In this document: in pieces, positions 25,295 to 35,563 of the stretch | Layout: each line of letters begins with the position of its first letter | How positions within the stretch are numbered: the first letter of the stretch is position 1 | Source: Amaricoccus solimangrovi | GTDB lineage: Bacteria > Pseudomonadota > Alphaproteobacteria > Rhodobacterales > Rhodobacteraceae | NCBI RefSeq assembly: GCF_006385685.1 | Contig: NZ_VFRP01000001.1 | Location: 62,001 to 126,000 of the forward strand | Length of the DNA stretch: 64,000 bases | Direction of reading: 5' to 3' | Translations under genes and position numbers: made by a program | Notes under the pieces: generated by a model | What the model was told of the DNA's origin: nothing | Databases searched by the model: none | Seen by the model: the letters and a program-made list of their open reading frames with translations, nothing else

Positions 25295-26643
25295 GCGGCT
25301 TCGATTTCGACCTCTTCGTGATCGGCGCCGGATCCGCCGGGGTCCGCGCCGCGCGCGTCGCGGCCGAGCATGGCGCGCGCGTCGCCGTGGCCGAGGAATA
25401 CCGCTACGGCGGCACCTGCGTGATCCGGGGCTGCGTGCCGAAGAAGCTGATGGTCTATGCGAGCGGCTTCTCCGAGATGATCGAGGACGCGGCCGCCTAT
25501 GGCTGGAACCTCGGACCCGCGAGCTTCGACTGGCCGCGCTTCCTCGCCGCGAAGGATCACGAGATCGCGCGGCTCGAGGGGATCTACAAGTCCGTGCTCG
25601 AACGCGCCGGGGCGGAGGTCTTCCACCAGCGCGCGAGCCTCGTCGATCCGCATAGGGTCCGGATCGCGGACGGGCGGGAATTCTCGACCGGGCACGTGCT
25701 GATCGCGACCGGCGGCGCGCCCTTCGTGCCCGACATCCCGGGCGCCGAACTGGGCGTCACCTCGAACGAGATGTTCGAGCTTTCCGACCTGCCGCGGCGC
25801 GCGATCGTGGTCGGCGGCGGCTACATCGCCTGCGAATTCGCCGGCATCCTGAACGGGCTCGGCGTCGAGGTGACGCAGCTCTACCGCCGCGAGCGGATCC
25901 TGCGCGGCTTCGACGAGGACGTGCGGGTCCATGTCGAGGAGGCGATGCGCGCGCGCGGCGTCGACATCTGGATCGGCGCGGATGTGACCGCGCTCCGCCG
26001 CGCCGAGGGCGGGGAGATCGTCGCGACGCTCGACCAGGGCGGCGAGATCGAGACCGACCTCGTGCTCTTCGCCACCGGCCGGCGCCCGAATACCGGGGGG
26101 CTCGGCCTCGCGGAACTCGGGGTGCGGTTCCGCGACGACGGCGCGATCGCGGTGGACGAATGGTCGCAGACCGCCGTGCCCTCGATCTACGCCGCGGGCG
26201 ACGTGACCGGGCGCGCGGAACTGACGCCCGTCGCGATCCGCGAGGGCCAGGCCTTCGCGGAGACCGTCTTCGGCGGGACGCCGGTCAGGCCCGAGCATGT
26301 GCTCATCCCCACCGCCGTCTTCACCCAGCCCGAGATCGGGACAGTGGGGCTGACCGAGGCGGAGGCGCGCGGGAAGGGCGAGGTGGAGATCTACCGCGCC
26401 GCCTTCCGGCCGATGCTGAACATCCTCGCCGGGCGCGACGAGAAGATGCTGATGAAGCTCGTCGTGGGCGCGGGGCGCCGGGTGCTCGGCTGCCACATCG
26501 TCGGCCACGGCGCGGGCGAGATGATCCAGCTCGCGGCCGTGGCGATCCGGATGGGAGCCACCAAGGAGGATTTCGACCGGACCATCGCGGTGCATCCGAC
26601 GGCGGCCGAGGAACTCGTGACCATGCGGACCCCGGTCGCCTGA
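25291..26643 (+). CDS. gor: Glutathione-disulfide reductase
   Basis: 450-residue FAD/NADPH disulfide oxidoreductase reducing GSSG. It begins [22 protein letters not shown] and has the redox disulfide in [15 protein letters not shown] (about residues 43-57). The NADPH domain is [20 protein letters not shown] with downstream [11 protein letters not shown]. The C-terminal [12 protein letters not shown] carries the catalytic His-Glu pair. Coupled to rpiA (4-base overlap), which links NADPH/pentose phosphate supply with glutathione reduction. Confidence 0.94.
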   Translation: MSGFDFDLFVIGAGSAGVRAARVAAEHGARVAVAEEYRYGGTCVIRGCVPKKLMVYASGFSEMIEDAAAYGWNLGPASFDWPRFLAAKDHEIARLEGIYKSVLERAGAEVFHQRASLVDPHRVRIADGREFSTGHVLIATGGAPFVPDIPGAELGVTSNEMFELSDLPRRAIVVGGGYIACEFAGILNGLGVEVTQLYRRERILRGFDEDVRVHVEEAMRARGVDIWIGADVTALRRAEGGEIVATLDQGGEIETDLVLFATGRRPNTGGLGLAELGVRFRDDGAIAVDEWSQTAVPSIYAAGDVTGRAELTPVAIREGQAFAETVFGGTPVRPEHVLIPTAVFTQPEIGTVGLTEAEARGKGEVEIYRAAFRPMLNILAGRDEKMLMKLVVGAGRRVLGCHIVGHGAGEMIQLAAVAIRMGATKEDFDRTIAVHPTAAEELVTMRTPVA

Positions 26644-26751
26644 ACGGGCGCGGGGACGGGGGCGCGCGCTCGGGCGCGCGCTCGGGTCGCACTTGAATTC
26701 GCCGCTGGCAATGAACAGGGTTCAGCGCGCACGGGAACGAGAGGAGGCGGG

Positions 26752-27921
26752 ATGCCCTACAGCAATAACGGCGGTCCCTGGGGAGGCGGCGGTGGCGGCA
26801 ACAAGGGCGGCGGACGCGGCCCCTGGGATTCCGGCGGCGGCGACGACGACCGCGGCGACAAGGGCGGCGGCAACCGCGGGCAGGGACCGGTTCCCGAGAT
26901 CGACGAGATCGTGCGCAAGGGCCGCGAGCAGCTTCGCGTCCTGATGGGTGGCCGGGGCTCGCGCGGATCGGGCGGCGGCGGCGGCGGGGGCGGCGGCGGT
27001 CAGGGCACGGGCACGCTGCTCCTGATCGGCGCGGGGCTCGCGGTCATCCTGTGGCTCTTCCTGTCCTTCTACCAGGTCCGGCCCGAGGAACAGTCGGTCG
27101 AGCTTACCTTCGGCAAGTGTCGGGGCGACTGCGTGGGCCAGCCGGGCCTGAACTTCGCGCCCTGGCCGATCGTGAAATACGAGATCATCCCGGTGACGCG
27201 CGAGAATACCGAGGAGATCGGCGGCGACGCGGGCCGCGGCGCGCGCAACGGGCTGATGCTGACGGGCGACGAGAACATCGTCGACATTTCCTTCGGCGTC
27301 GTCTGGAACGTCCGCGATCCGGCGCAGTACCTCTTCAACCTCTCCAATCCGACCTCGACCATCCAGGCGGTGTCGGAATCGGCGATGCGCGAAGTCATCT
27401 CCCGCTCCGAACTGTCGCCGATCCTGAACCGCGACCGCGGCGTGATCGCGCAGGAGGTGCGCCAGATCATCCAGACCACGCTCGACGACTATGGCTCGGG
27501 CGTGAACATCATCCGCCTGAACTTCGACCGCGCCGATCCGCCGACCGAGGTGATCGACAGCTTCCGCGACGTGCAGGCGGCGCGGCAGGAACGTTCGACG
27601 CTGCAGAACCAGGCGGACGCCTATGCCAACAAGACCCTCGCGGGCGCCCGCGGCCAGTCGGCGCAGACGCTGCAGGAGGCCGAGGGCTACCGCGCGCAGG
27701 TGGTGAACGCCGCGACCGGCGAGGCGAGCCGGTTCAAGGCGGTGCAGGAGCAGTATGTGAAGGCGCCGGAAGTGACCCGCGAGCGGCTCTATCTCGAGAC
27801 GATGGAACAGGTGCTCGGCGACGTGCAGATGTTCCTGATGGACACGCAGGGCGAGAGCGGCCTCGTTCCCTACCTGCCTCTCAACGAACTCCGCCAGCAG
27901 CCGCGGGAGACCCAGCAATGA
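26752..27921 (+). CDS. hflK: FtsH protease activity modulator HflK
   Basis: 389-residue SPFH/band 7 protein. The cytoplasmic N-terminus (about 85 residues) is extremely Gly-rich. A membrane segment follows (GTLLLIGAGLAVILWLFLSF, about residues 85-104), then the periplasmic band 7 domain with GLNFAPWPIVKYEIIPVTRE and a long coiled coil. HflK and HflC cage the FtsH protease and restrain its action on membrane proteins. GAGGAGG stands before the ATG. Ends 4 bases into hflC. Confidence 0.95.
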   Translation: MPYSNNGGPWGGGGGGNKGGGRGPWDSGGGDDDRGDKGGGNRGQGPVPEIDEIVRKGREQLRVLMGGRGSRGSGGGGGGGGGGQGTGTLLLIGAGLAVILWLFLSFYQVRPEEQSVELTFGKCRGDCVGQPGLNFAPWPIVKYEIIPVTRENTEEIGGDAGRGARNGLMLTGDENIVDISFGVVWNVRDPAQYLFNLSNPTSTIQAVSESAMREVISRSELSPILNRDRGVIAQEVRQIIQTTLDDYGSGVNIIRLNFDRADPPTEVIDSFRDVQAARQERSTLQNQADAYANKTLAGARGQSAQTLQEAEGYRAQVVNAATGEASRFKAVQEQYVKAPEVTRERLYLETMEQVLGDVQMFLMDTQGESGLVPYLPLNELRQQPRETQQ

Positions 27922-28904
27922 CCCGCGCCCCGATCCTCATCGCGATCCTCCTCGCGCTCGTCTTCGTGGCCATGAACGCCTTCTTCACCGTGGACGAGCG
28001 GGAGCGGGCCATGGTGCTGCAGTTCGGCCAGGTGAAGGCGGTCAAGAACGAGCCGGGGCTCGCCTTCAAGGTGCCCTTCATCCAGAACGTCGTCTTCTAC
28101 GACGCGCGCATCCAGGGGCTCGACACCGACAAGCTCGAGGTCACGCCGCTCGACGACCGCCGGCTGATCGTCGACGCCTTCGCCCGCTGGCGCATCGCCG
28201 ACGTGCAGCAGTTCCGCCGCGCGGTCGGCGCGGGCGGCATGACGGCGGCGACGCAGCGGCTGCAGGCGATCCTGACCGCCAATGTCCGCGAGGCGCTGGG
28301 CGCCGTTCGCTCCGAGGCGGTGCTCTCGGCCGACCGCGTGGGGCTCATGAACCGCATCCGCGACGAGGCGCGGCAGGAGGCGAAGGCGCTCGGCATCGAC
28401 GTGATCGACGTGCGGCTGAAGCGCGCGGACCTGCCGGAGGAGAACCTTCAGGCGACCTTCGAGCGGATGAAGGCCGAGCGCGTGCGCGAGGCCACCGACG
28501 AGCGCGCCCGCGGCCAGGAGGCGGCGCAGCGCACCCGCGCCCAGGCCGACCGCACCGCGCTCGAGATCATCTCCGAGGCGGACCGCGACGCGAACATCGT
28601 CCGCGGCGAGGCGGATGCCGAGCGCAACCGGATCCTCGCCGGGGCCTATTCGGCCGATCAGGAATTCTTCGCCTTCATGCGGTCGATGGATGCCTATCGC
28701 AAGGCGCTGACGGCGAAGAACACGACCATCGTGCTCGGGCCGGACGGGGATTTCTTCAACTACCTCAACTCGCCGCGTTCGGCGCGGGCGGGGTCCGGAG
28801 AGCCGCCCGCGCCGCCGGCCATCGAGGGGGAGGTCGCGCCCGACGAGCCGGCGCCCGCCGATGCCGCGCCCGCCGAGCCCGCGCCCGCCGACGCGGCCAA
28901 CTGA
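27918..28904 (+). CDS. hflC: Protease modulator HflC
   Basis: 328-residue band 7 partner of HflK. It has an N-terminal membrane anchor (residues about 5-23), FFTVDERERAMVLQFGQVKAV, a periplasmic band 7 domain and a helical region with ERMKAERVREATDERARGQE. The C-terminal tail is an Ala/Pro/Asp/Glu repeat (PAPADAAPAEPAPADAAN), low-complexity and probably disordered. Start overlaps hflK (ATGA). Confidence 0.95.
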   Translation: MTRAPILIAILLALVFVAMNAFFTVDERERAMVLQFGQVKAVKNEPGLAFKVPFIQNVVFYDARIQGLDTDKLEVTPLDDRRLIVDAFARWRIADVQQFRRAVGAGGMTAATQRLQAILTANVREALGAVRSEAVLSADRVGLMNRIRDEARQEAKALGIDVIDVRLKRADLPEENLQATFERMKAERVREATDERARGQEAAQRTRAQADRTALEIISEADRDANIVRGEADAERNRILAGAYSADQEFFAFMRSMDAYRKALTAKNTTIVLGPDGDFFNYLNSPRSARAGSGEPPAPPAIEGEVAPDEPAPADAAPAEPAPADAAN

Positions 28905-28907
28905 GGC

Positions 28908-29108
28908 ATGCTCGGTTCGCCGCTTCAGCTCATCCTCTGGGGCCTCGGCGTCGCCGCGGTCCTGGAGGGGCTGGTCCTCGCCCTCGCGCCGCGCCATCTC
29001 GGCGCGGTGCTCGAACTGCTGTCGCGTCTCGACATGACCCGCCGCCGCGAGATCGGCCTCGCGGTGCTCGCGGTCGGTGTTATGCTGATGTGGCTCGCTC
29101 ACGCCTGA
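28908..29108 (+). CDS. DUF2065 small inner-membrane protein
   Basis: 66-residue protein with two membrane segments (LQLILWGLGVAAVLEGLVLAL and REIGLAVLAVGVMLMWLA) joined by a short cytoplasmic or periplasmic loop. It matches DUF2065 (YjeT type), often found after hflKC. Starts 3 bases after the hflC stop, so it is surely in the same operon. Function unknown; probably an accessory of the HflKC/FtsH complex by context. Confidence 0.85.
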   Translation: MLGSPLQLILWGLGVAAVLEGLVLALAPRHLGAVLELLSRLDMTRRREIGLAVLAVGVMLMWLAHA

Positions 29109-29215
29109 GTGACGCGACTCGCCGGCCCGCCCGCGCTTTCGAGAGCATCGCGGGCGGATCGGCAGTATTCGCGCGCGCGCCCCGTAACACCCCCGTGACG
29201 GCACAAAGGCGTGAC

Positions 29216-29243
29216 TTGCGAACAGGCGCCAATGATTTCTACT
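29216..29243 (+). promoter_or_regulatory. Possible promoter of the Do-type protease gene
   Basis: TTGCGA at 29216-29221 and TCTACT at 29238-29243 with a 16-base spacer, in the 205-base gap before the protease. It has some likeness to stress promoters (CTTG-type -35). Weak; the protease could also be read from hflK. Confidence 0.25.
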
Positions 29244-29313
29244 GACGTGCAAGCAGTGCCTCCCCCGAAACCCGCGGCGACGGCACGGCGCAAGAATTCG
29301 AGGAGGTAGAAAG

Positions 29314-30861
29314 TTGAACAGTCTGCACGACACTCCGGCGGAGGTGTCCCGCGCCCGCCGGCGGTTCGCCGCGGGAGGCCCCGGAAAGGCCCTCGCCTCG
29401 GTCGGACTGGCCGTGATGCTGACGCTGAGCACCGCCGGAACCATGCCGGCCTTCGCCGAGGTGCCGGCGGCGGGCACGATCCCCGGAAGCTTCGCCGACC
29501 TCGCCGAGAAGCTCAGCCCCGCCGTGGTCGACATCACCACCACGACCCGCGTCGCCCAAGTCGATCGCGGCCCGCGCCCGGTCCTGCCCCCGGGCTCGCC
29601 CTTCGAGGAATTCTTCCGCGACTTCATGGATCGCAACGGCGGCCCGGGCGGCCCCGGCATGCCGCCGGGCCCGCGCGGTCCCGAGCGCTCCACCGCGCTC
29701 GGCTCGGGCTTCATCATCTCGGCCGACGGCTACATCGTCACGAACAACCACGTGATCGACGGCGCGGACGAGATCCGGATCGAGTTTCTCGACGGCAATT
29801 CGCTGCCCGCCAAGGTCGTCGGCACCGACACGCGGACCGACGTCGCGCTGCTGAAGATCGACAGCCCCGACCCGCTGCCCTTCGTGCATTTCGGCGACAG
29901 CGACAAGATGCGCGTCGGCGACTGGGTGATGGCGATTGGCAACCCGCTCGGCCAGGGCTTCTCGGTCTCGGCCGGCATCGTCTCGGCGCGCAACCGCACG
30001 CTGCAGGGCTCCTATGACGACTTCATCCAGACCGACGCCGCGATCAACCGCGGCAATTCGGGCGGGCCGCTCTTCAACACCAATGGCGAGGTGATCGGCG
30101 TCAATACCGCGATCCTGTCGCCCAACGGCGGCTCGATCGGCATCGGCTTCGCGATGTCCTCGGCGGTGGTGAGCCGCGTCGTCGACCAGCTCAAGACCTA
30201 TGGCGAGACCCGCCGCGGCTGGCTCGGCGTGCGGATCCAGAACGTCGACCCGGACGCGGCGAACGCGCTCGGCCTCAAGCAAGCCAAGGGCGCGCTCGTC
30301 ACCGAGGTGCCGGAGGGACCCGCGCAGCAGGCGGGGATGAAGCCGGGCGACGTGATCCTGAAGTTCGGCGACGAGGCGATCGACGACACGCGCGAGCTTG
30401 TCCGGGTCGTGGCCGACACCGCCGTGGGCACCGATGTTCCGGTCGTCGTCTACCGCGACGGCAAGGAGCAGACGCTGAAGGTCGCGATCGGCAAGCTCGA
30501 GGAGACGACGCTGGCCGCGGCGCCGGGCGGCATGGAAGGCCCGGGCCAGGCGCAGTCGGACCAGGCGCAGGTCCTCGGGATGACCGTGGCGCCGATCACC
30601 GACGAGCTGCGCCAGCAGTACCAGCTCGATGACTCGCTCTCCGGGCTCATCGTCACGGCGGTCGAGGATTCCTCCGACGCCTATTCCAAGGGCATCCGCG
30701 AGGGCGACGTGATCGCCAAGGTCGGCCAGGACGACGTCGGGAGCGCCAAGGATCTGCGCGCCAAGATCGACGCGGCCGAGAGTGCTGGCCGCAACTCCAT
30801 CCTGCTTCTCGTCGAGCACGAGGGCGGACCCCGCTTCATCGCCCTGAACCTCAGCAACTGA
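29314..30861 (+). CDS. Do-family serine endopeptidase (DegP/MucD type)
   Basis: 515-residue periplasmic protease/chaperone. A long N-terminal region with signal segment (about residues 27-48, ending AFA) precedes the trypsin-like domain; the triad is His146 (TNNHVIDG), Asp176 (RTDVALLKI) and Ser249 (GNSGGPLF). Two PDZ domains follow (RRGWLGVRIQNVD onward and from QVLGMTVAP). The start is TTG at 29314, backed by a perfect AGGAGG 7 bases before it. A Gly/Pro-rich loop after FFRDFM is the usual variable insert. It completes a membrane and envelope protein quality-control group with hflK-hflC. Confidence 0.93.
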   Translation: MNSLHDTPAEVSRARRRFAAGGPGKALASVGLAVMLTLSTAGTMPAFAEVPAAGTIPGSFADLAEKLSPAVVDITTTTRVAQVDRGPRPVLPPGSPFEEFFRDFMDRNGGPGGPGMPPGPRGPERSTALGSGFIISADGYIVTNNHVIDGADEIRIEFLDGNSLPAKVVGTDTRTDVALLKIDSPDPLPFVHFGDSDKMRVGDWVMAIGNPLGQGFSVSAGIVSARNRTLQGSYDDFIQTDAAINRGNSGGPLFNTNGEVIGVNTAILSPNGGSIGIGFAMSSAVVSRVVDQLKTYGETRRGWLGVRIQNVDPDAANALGLKQAKGALVTEVPEGPAQQAGMKPGDVILKFGDEAIDDTRELVRVVADTAVGTDVPVVVYRDGKEQTLKVAIGKLEETTLAAAPGGMEGPGQAQSDQAQVLGMTVAPITDELRQQYQLDDSLSGLIVTAVEDSSDAYSKGIREGDVIAKVGQDDVGSAKDLRAKIDAAESAGRNSILLLVEHEGGPRFIALNLSN

Positions 30862-30914
30862 CGGAAACGTCGGGGCTGAGCCCCGGGCCCTGGAGATCGA
30901 AACCCAACCGAGAA

Positions 30915-30955
30915 GGGCCCGCCCGCGGAAGACGCGGACGGGCCCAAATCTTTTC
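30915..30955 (+). terminator. Terminator between the convergent protease and efflux genes
   Basis: GGGCCCG-C-CCGCG and CGCGG-A-CGGGCCC form a 12-bp stem with one mismatch and a 5-base loop, followed by AAATCTTTTCC. It lies 53 bases after the protease stop and just before the end of emrB on the other strand, so it may serve both directions. Confidence 0.7.
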
Positions 30956-30969
30956 CGGGCGGGGGCCCC

Positions 30970-32520
30970 TCAGTGGGCGGGGGCGCCGGCCGGGCCGCGC
31001 GGCTTCTGCACCAGCGGCACGAGAAGGACCATCGCCGCGAAGATGATCGAGAGCAGCAGGAAGATGTCCGAGAAGGCCATCACCTTCGCCTGCTGCGCCA
31101 CCATCGCGTTGATCCGGCCGAGCGCCGCGGCGTCGGCGAGATTGCCGAGCGCGGGCCGCATCCCGGCGGCGATCTCGGCCAGCCGGCTCTCCGCGATCCG
31201 CGAGCCCCAGCGCACGTGCTCCGCGAGCTGGGCGGTGTGGATGTCGCCGCGCGCCTGCAGGACGGTGTTGATCCCGGCGAGCCCGACCGCGCCGCCGAGG
31301 TTGCGGGTGAGGTTGAAGAGCCCGCTCGCGTTCTTGATCCGCGCTGGCGGCAGCGTGCCGAGCGCGAGCTGGTTGATCGGCACCATGCAGAGCATCAGCG
31401 AGACGCCGCGCAGCGCCTGCGGGAAGAAGAGCTGGCCGAAGGCCCAGTCCGCGGTGATCGGCGTCAGTTCGAAGGCCGAGACCGCGAAGCCGACGAGGCC
31501 GACGAAGATGAGCCGGCGCGGATCCGTCTTGCGGGTGAGCACGCCGACGACGGGCGCGGTCAGGAACATGAAGACGCCGGTGACGAAGACCGTCTCCCCG
31601 ATCTGGAGCGAGGTATAGCCGCGGATCCAGGCGAGATAGAGCGGATAGAGATAGGTAAGCCCGTAGAGGCCGATGCCGAGCACGAAGGTCAGGATCGAGC
31701 CGACGGCGAAGTTGCGGTCGGTGAAGGCGGTCAGATCGACGATCGGCGTCTTGGCGGTCAGCGCGCGCCAGAAGAAGAGCCCGCCGGAGACCGCCGCCAG
31801 CAGCGCGAGCATCGAGATGCCGCTGTCGTCGAACCAGTCGTTCTTCTGCCCCTCCTCCATCACGTATTCGAGGCTGCCGAGGAAGACCGCCATGAAGAGC
31901 AGGCCGAGGAAGTCGAAGCGGCGGAGCAGCCCGCGCTCCGGCTCGTCGAAATCGACCATGGTCCAGGCGATCGCCGTCGCGATGATCCCGGGGATCACGT
32001 TGACGAGGAAGAGCCAGTGCCAGGAGAAGAGCTCGGTCAGGTATCCGCCGACCGTCGGGCCGATCGTGGGGGCGAGCGTCACGGTGAGGCCGACGAGCGC
32101 CATCACCATCGGCTGGCGCGAGCGCGGGAAGACGGTATAGGCGGCCGCGAAGGCGGTCGGGATCATGCCGCCGCCGATGAAGCCCTGCAGCGCGCGGTAG
32201 AGGATCATCTGGTCGAGCGTGGTCGCCGTCGCGCAGAGCGCGCTCGCCAGCGTGAAGCCGCCGGCGCAGATCGAGAAGAAGACCCGGGTCGAGAGCGCCC
32301 GGGCGAGGAAGCCCGAGAGCGGGATCATGATCACCTCGGCGATCAGGTAGCTCGTCTGCACCCAGCTCACCTCGTCCGGCGCGGCCGAGAGCCCGGCCTG
32401 GATCTGGCTCAGCGACGAGGAGACGATCTGGATGTCGAGGATCGCCATGAACATGCCGAAGACCAGCGCGAAGAAGGCGATCAGCTTCCGGGGCGATACG
32501 TGTTGCTCGGGTTCGGACAT
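30970..32520 (-). CDS. emrB: DHA2-family multidrug efflux permease, EmrB type
   Basis: 516-residue MFS drug:proton antiporter with 14 predicted membrane segments. MFMAILDIQIVSSSL, PDEVSWVQTSYLIAEVIMIPLSG and ALQGFIGGGMIPTAFA (motif A/C region) are EmrB signatures. ATG at 32520 follows GGGAGGG by 8 bases; the frame is open 15 codons upstream. With the adaptor next to it, it would pump hydrophobic compounds across both membranes through an outer-membrane channel (TolC type, not seen here). Regulated probably by the TetR divergent from the adaptor. Confidence 0.9.
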   Translation of the reverse strand: MSEPEQHVSPRKLIAFFALVFGMFMAILDIQIVSSSLSQIQAGLSAAPDEVSWVQTSYLIAEVIMIPLSGFLARALSTRVFFSICAGGFTLASALCATATTLDQMILYRALQGFIGGGMIPTAFAAAYTVFPRSRQPMVMALVGLTVTLAPTIGPTVGGYLTELFSWHWLFLVNVIPGIIATAIAWTMVDFDEPERGLLRRFDFLGLLFMAVFLGSLEYVMEEGQKNDWFDDSGISMLALLAAVSGGLFFWRALTAKTPIVDLTAFTDRNFAVGSILTFVLGIGLYGLTYLYPLYLAWIRGYTSLQIGETVFVTGVFMFLTAPVVGVLTRKTDPRRLIFVGLVGFAVSAFELTPITADWAFGQLFFPQALRGVSLMLCMVPINQLALGTLPPARIKNASGLFNLTRNLGGAVGLAGINTVLQARGDIHTAQLAEHVRWGSRIAESRLAEIAAGMRPALGNLADAAALGRINAMVAQQAKVMAFSDIFLLLSIIFAAMVLLVPLVQKPRGPAGAPAH

Positions 32521-32612
32521 GTCGGTTTCCCTCCCGCTCCGGCGGCGGGCCGCGAGCGTGATCACTTGTCCCGGGGCGCGCGAGCGCGCGCCGGGAGGCG
32601 GGGACGTCCGCG

Positions 32613-33872
32613 TCAGCGCGCGGGCGTCTCGTTGGCGGAGAGGCGGGCGCCTTCCGGGGCGCCGGCCGGCGCTCCGGGCGCCGGGGAGTCCGGGCTGGTC
32701 CGGGGATCGGCGGTCGCCACGACCGAGAGGCCCGGGCGCAGCCAGCCGGCGCGCGCGACCTCCTCCGGCACCGCGATCCGGACCGGGAGGCGCTGGACGA
32801 CCTTGGTGAAGTTGCCGGTCGCGTTCTCCGGCGGCAGCAGGCTGAAGACCGAGCCCGAGGCCGGGGAGACGCCCTGCAGCGTGCCGGTGAAGGCGCGGTC
32901 GGGGAAGGCGTCGACCTCCACCTCGACCCGGGTGCCCGGCGCCAGCTGCTCGATCTGCGTCTCCTTGTAGTTCGCCTCGATATAGACCTGGCCGAGCGGG
33001 ACCACCGCGAGCAGCCGCGCGCCCGGCGTCACGTAATCGCCGGTCGCGACCGAGAGGTTGCCGACCACGCCGTCGGTCGGCGCGCGCAGCACGGTGTCGT
33101 CGAGATCGCGCCGGGCCTTGTCGCGGGAGGCGGTGAGGCCCGAGAGCACGGCGCGGGCCTCGCTCGCCTGGGCCTCGACCACGCGCAGATCGGCCTGGGC
33201 GGTCAGCACGCCCGCCTCCGCCTCGCTCACGTCGGCGTCGGCGGTGGCCGAGGCCGCGCGCGCCGCCTCGAGCTTCTGCGAGGTGGCGACGTCGGTCTTG
33301 GCAAGCTCGGTATAGCGTTTCAGGTCGGCCTCGGCCTGGACCTGCACCGCCTTCGCGGCGGTGACCTTGGCCTCGGACTGGGTGATCGCGGCCTTCGCCG
33401 CCTCCGCCTGCCGGTTGATCCGGTCGACCGAGGCGAGCTGCGCGTCGAGCTGCGACTGGGCGAGGTTCAGCGCGTCGCGGTAGTCGCCGTCGCGCAGGAT
33501 CACCAGCGGGTCGCCGGCCTTCACATGCTCGTTCTCGCGCGCGGGGACGGAGGCGACGTAGCCGGTCACCTTGGGCGCGAGGATCGCGAAATCGGCCTGC
33601 ACATAGGCGTCGTCGGTGGAGACGAGGAAGCGCCCGTTGGTCCAGTAGTCATGCCCGTACCAGCCGCCCGCGACGATCGCGGCGAGGGCGAGCGCGCCGA
33701 GCACGATCCGCTTGCGCGACCCGCCCTTCGCCTCGTCCCCGGTCTCGCGGGGCTGTTCGGGCGCGGCGGCGGTGGCCTCCGGCTGCCCGGCGGGCTCACT
33801 CCGCTCCGCGGTCGGGGCGTCGGCGGCCAAGGGCGAGCGGTCGGCCGGCAGGTTGTCGAGATCCTTGGGCAT
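32613..33872 (-). CDS. emrA: Periplasmic adaptor of the efflux pump, EmrA/HlyD type
   Basis: 419-residue membrane fusion protein. A polar N-terminus of about 55 residues precedes a single membrane segment (RIVLGALALAAIVAGGWYG). The lipoyl/biotinyl half-motifs are STDDAYVQADFAILAPKVTGYVASVPARENE split across about residues 84-115 and DDTVLRAPTDGVVGNLSVATGDYVTPG; they surround a long coiled-coil hairpin rich in Ala/Glu/Lys. It is transcribed first, then emrB after 92 bases. Pump substrate unknown. Confidence 0.9.
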   Translation of the reverse strand: MPKDLDNLPADRSPLAADAPTAERSEPAGQPEATAAAPEQPRETGDEAKGGSRKRIVLGALALAAIVAGGWYGHDYWTNGRFLVSTDDAYVQADFAILAPKVTGYVASVPARENEHVKAGDPLVILRDGDYRDALNLAQSQLDAQLASVDRINRQAEAAKAAITQSEAKVTAAKAVQVQAEADLKRYTELAKTDVATSQKLEAARAASATADADVSEAEAGVLTAQADLRVVEAQASEARAVLSGLTASRDKARRDLDDTVLRAPTDGVVGNLSVATGDYVTPGARLLAVVPLGQVYIEANYKETQIEQLAPGTRVEVEVDAFPDRAFTGTLQGVSPASGSVFSLLPPENATGNFTKVVQRLPVRIAVPEEVARAGWLRPGLSVVATADPRTSPDSPAPGAPAGAPEGARLSANETPAR

Positions 33873-33951
33873 GGCGGGATGTCCTTGTCGGCGAGCGGCG
33901 ACGGTCGGTCTGGAGGGCTTCGGTCGGTCCGGCGCGGCGACTCGCCGCTGA

Positions 33952-33969
33952 CTGAACCGTTCGGTTCAG
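33952..33969. promoter_or_regulatory. Palindromic operator candidate, efflux/TetR gap, site 1
   Basis: CTGAACCG-TT-CGGTTCAG, a perfect 8+2+8 palindrome 80 bases before emrA. Its ACCG/CGGT half-sites recur in site 2. It lies where it could block the emrAB promoter. Confidence 0.6.
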
Positions 33970-34005
33970 GGGTGGACATAGCGCGGGCGGGCTCCGAAAT
34001 CAAGC

Positions 34006-34024
34006 TGACCGAACGGTTCGGTCA
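34006..34024. promoter_or_regulatory. Palindromic operator candidate, efflux/TetR gap, site 2
   Basis: TGACCGAAC-G-GTTCGGTCA, a perfect 9+1+9 palindrome 70 bases before the TetR start at 34094. Two related palindromes in a divergent TetR/efflux gap are the classical sign of autoregulation plus pump repression. Confidence 0.65.
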
Positions 34025-34093
34025 TTGATTTTTCCCGCGGGCCGTAGCATGCATTGCGACGCGTCCACGGCTCCTCGAAAGGAATTCCACGCG

Positions 34094-34731
34094 ATGAAAC
34101 CCGCGCCCCTCGCGGCTGGTTCCGGGGCCGAGGGCTCCCGGACCGACGGCGCCGACGGCGCGAAGCGCCGGCAGATCCTCGACGGCGCCCGGCGCTGCTT
34201 TCTCGCCTCGGGCTTCGAGGGGGCGAGCATGGGCGAGATCGCACGCGAGGCGAAAGTGTCCAAGGGCACGCTCTACGTCTATTTCGACAGCAAGGAGGCG
34301 CTGTTCGAGGCGCTGATCGACGAGAAGAAGCGCGACACCGCCGAGCGGATGCTGACGCTCGAGGATACGAGCGGCCCGGTCGGCGATGTGATGCGGGCCT
34401 TCGGCGCCCAGCTCATCCTCGCGCTGGTGAGGCCCGACCACGTGGCGCTGGTCCGCCTCGTCATCGGCGCCTCGGAGCGGTTTCCCGAGATCGCGCGCAC
34501 GCTGTTCGAAAGCGGGCCGGAGCATGGGGCGAAGCGGCTGGAGCAATTCCTGCGCGAGCGTCAGGCGCGGGGCGAACTCGGATCGCGCGACATGACGACC
34601 GCGGCCTGGCAGTTCATCGGCATGTGCTACCATCGCTCGATGACGGAGGCGCTGCTCGCGGGGCTGCCCGGGCCGGACTCGGCGACGGCGGCGCGACGCG
34701 CGGGCGAGGCGGTGGAGACCTTCCTCGCCGC

Positions 34732-34750
<19 letters not shown>
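34094..34750 (+). CDS. TetR/AcrR-family regulator 2 (probable efflux repressor)
   Basis: 218-residue repressor. The DNA-binding domain is [20 protein letters not shown] then [21 protein letters not shown] (about residues 18-58); the C-terminal part with [21 protein letters not shown] matches the AefR-like ligand domain. ATG at 34094 is chosen with AAGGA 10 bases upstream; a TTG at 34025 would start inside the operator region. Divergent from emrA, so it probably represses the pump until an exported compound binds it. Its end overlaps the end of pstB by 19 bases, convergent. Confidence 0.88.
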
Positions 34751-35550
<800 letters not shown>

Positions 35551-35563
35551 CCGCCGTCCCCCG

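Noticed and set aside
26640-26700. GGGCGCGCGCTC direct repeat before hflK
   Set aside because: Low-complexity GC repeat in a short gap; nothing distinguishes it from composition bias.
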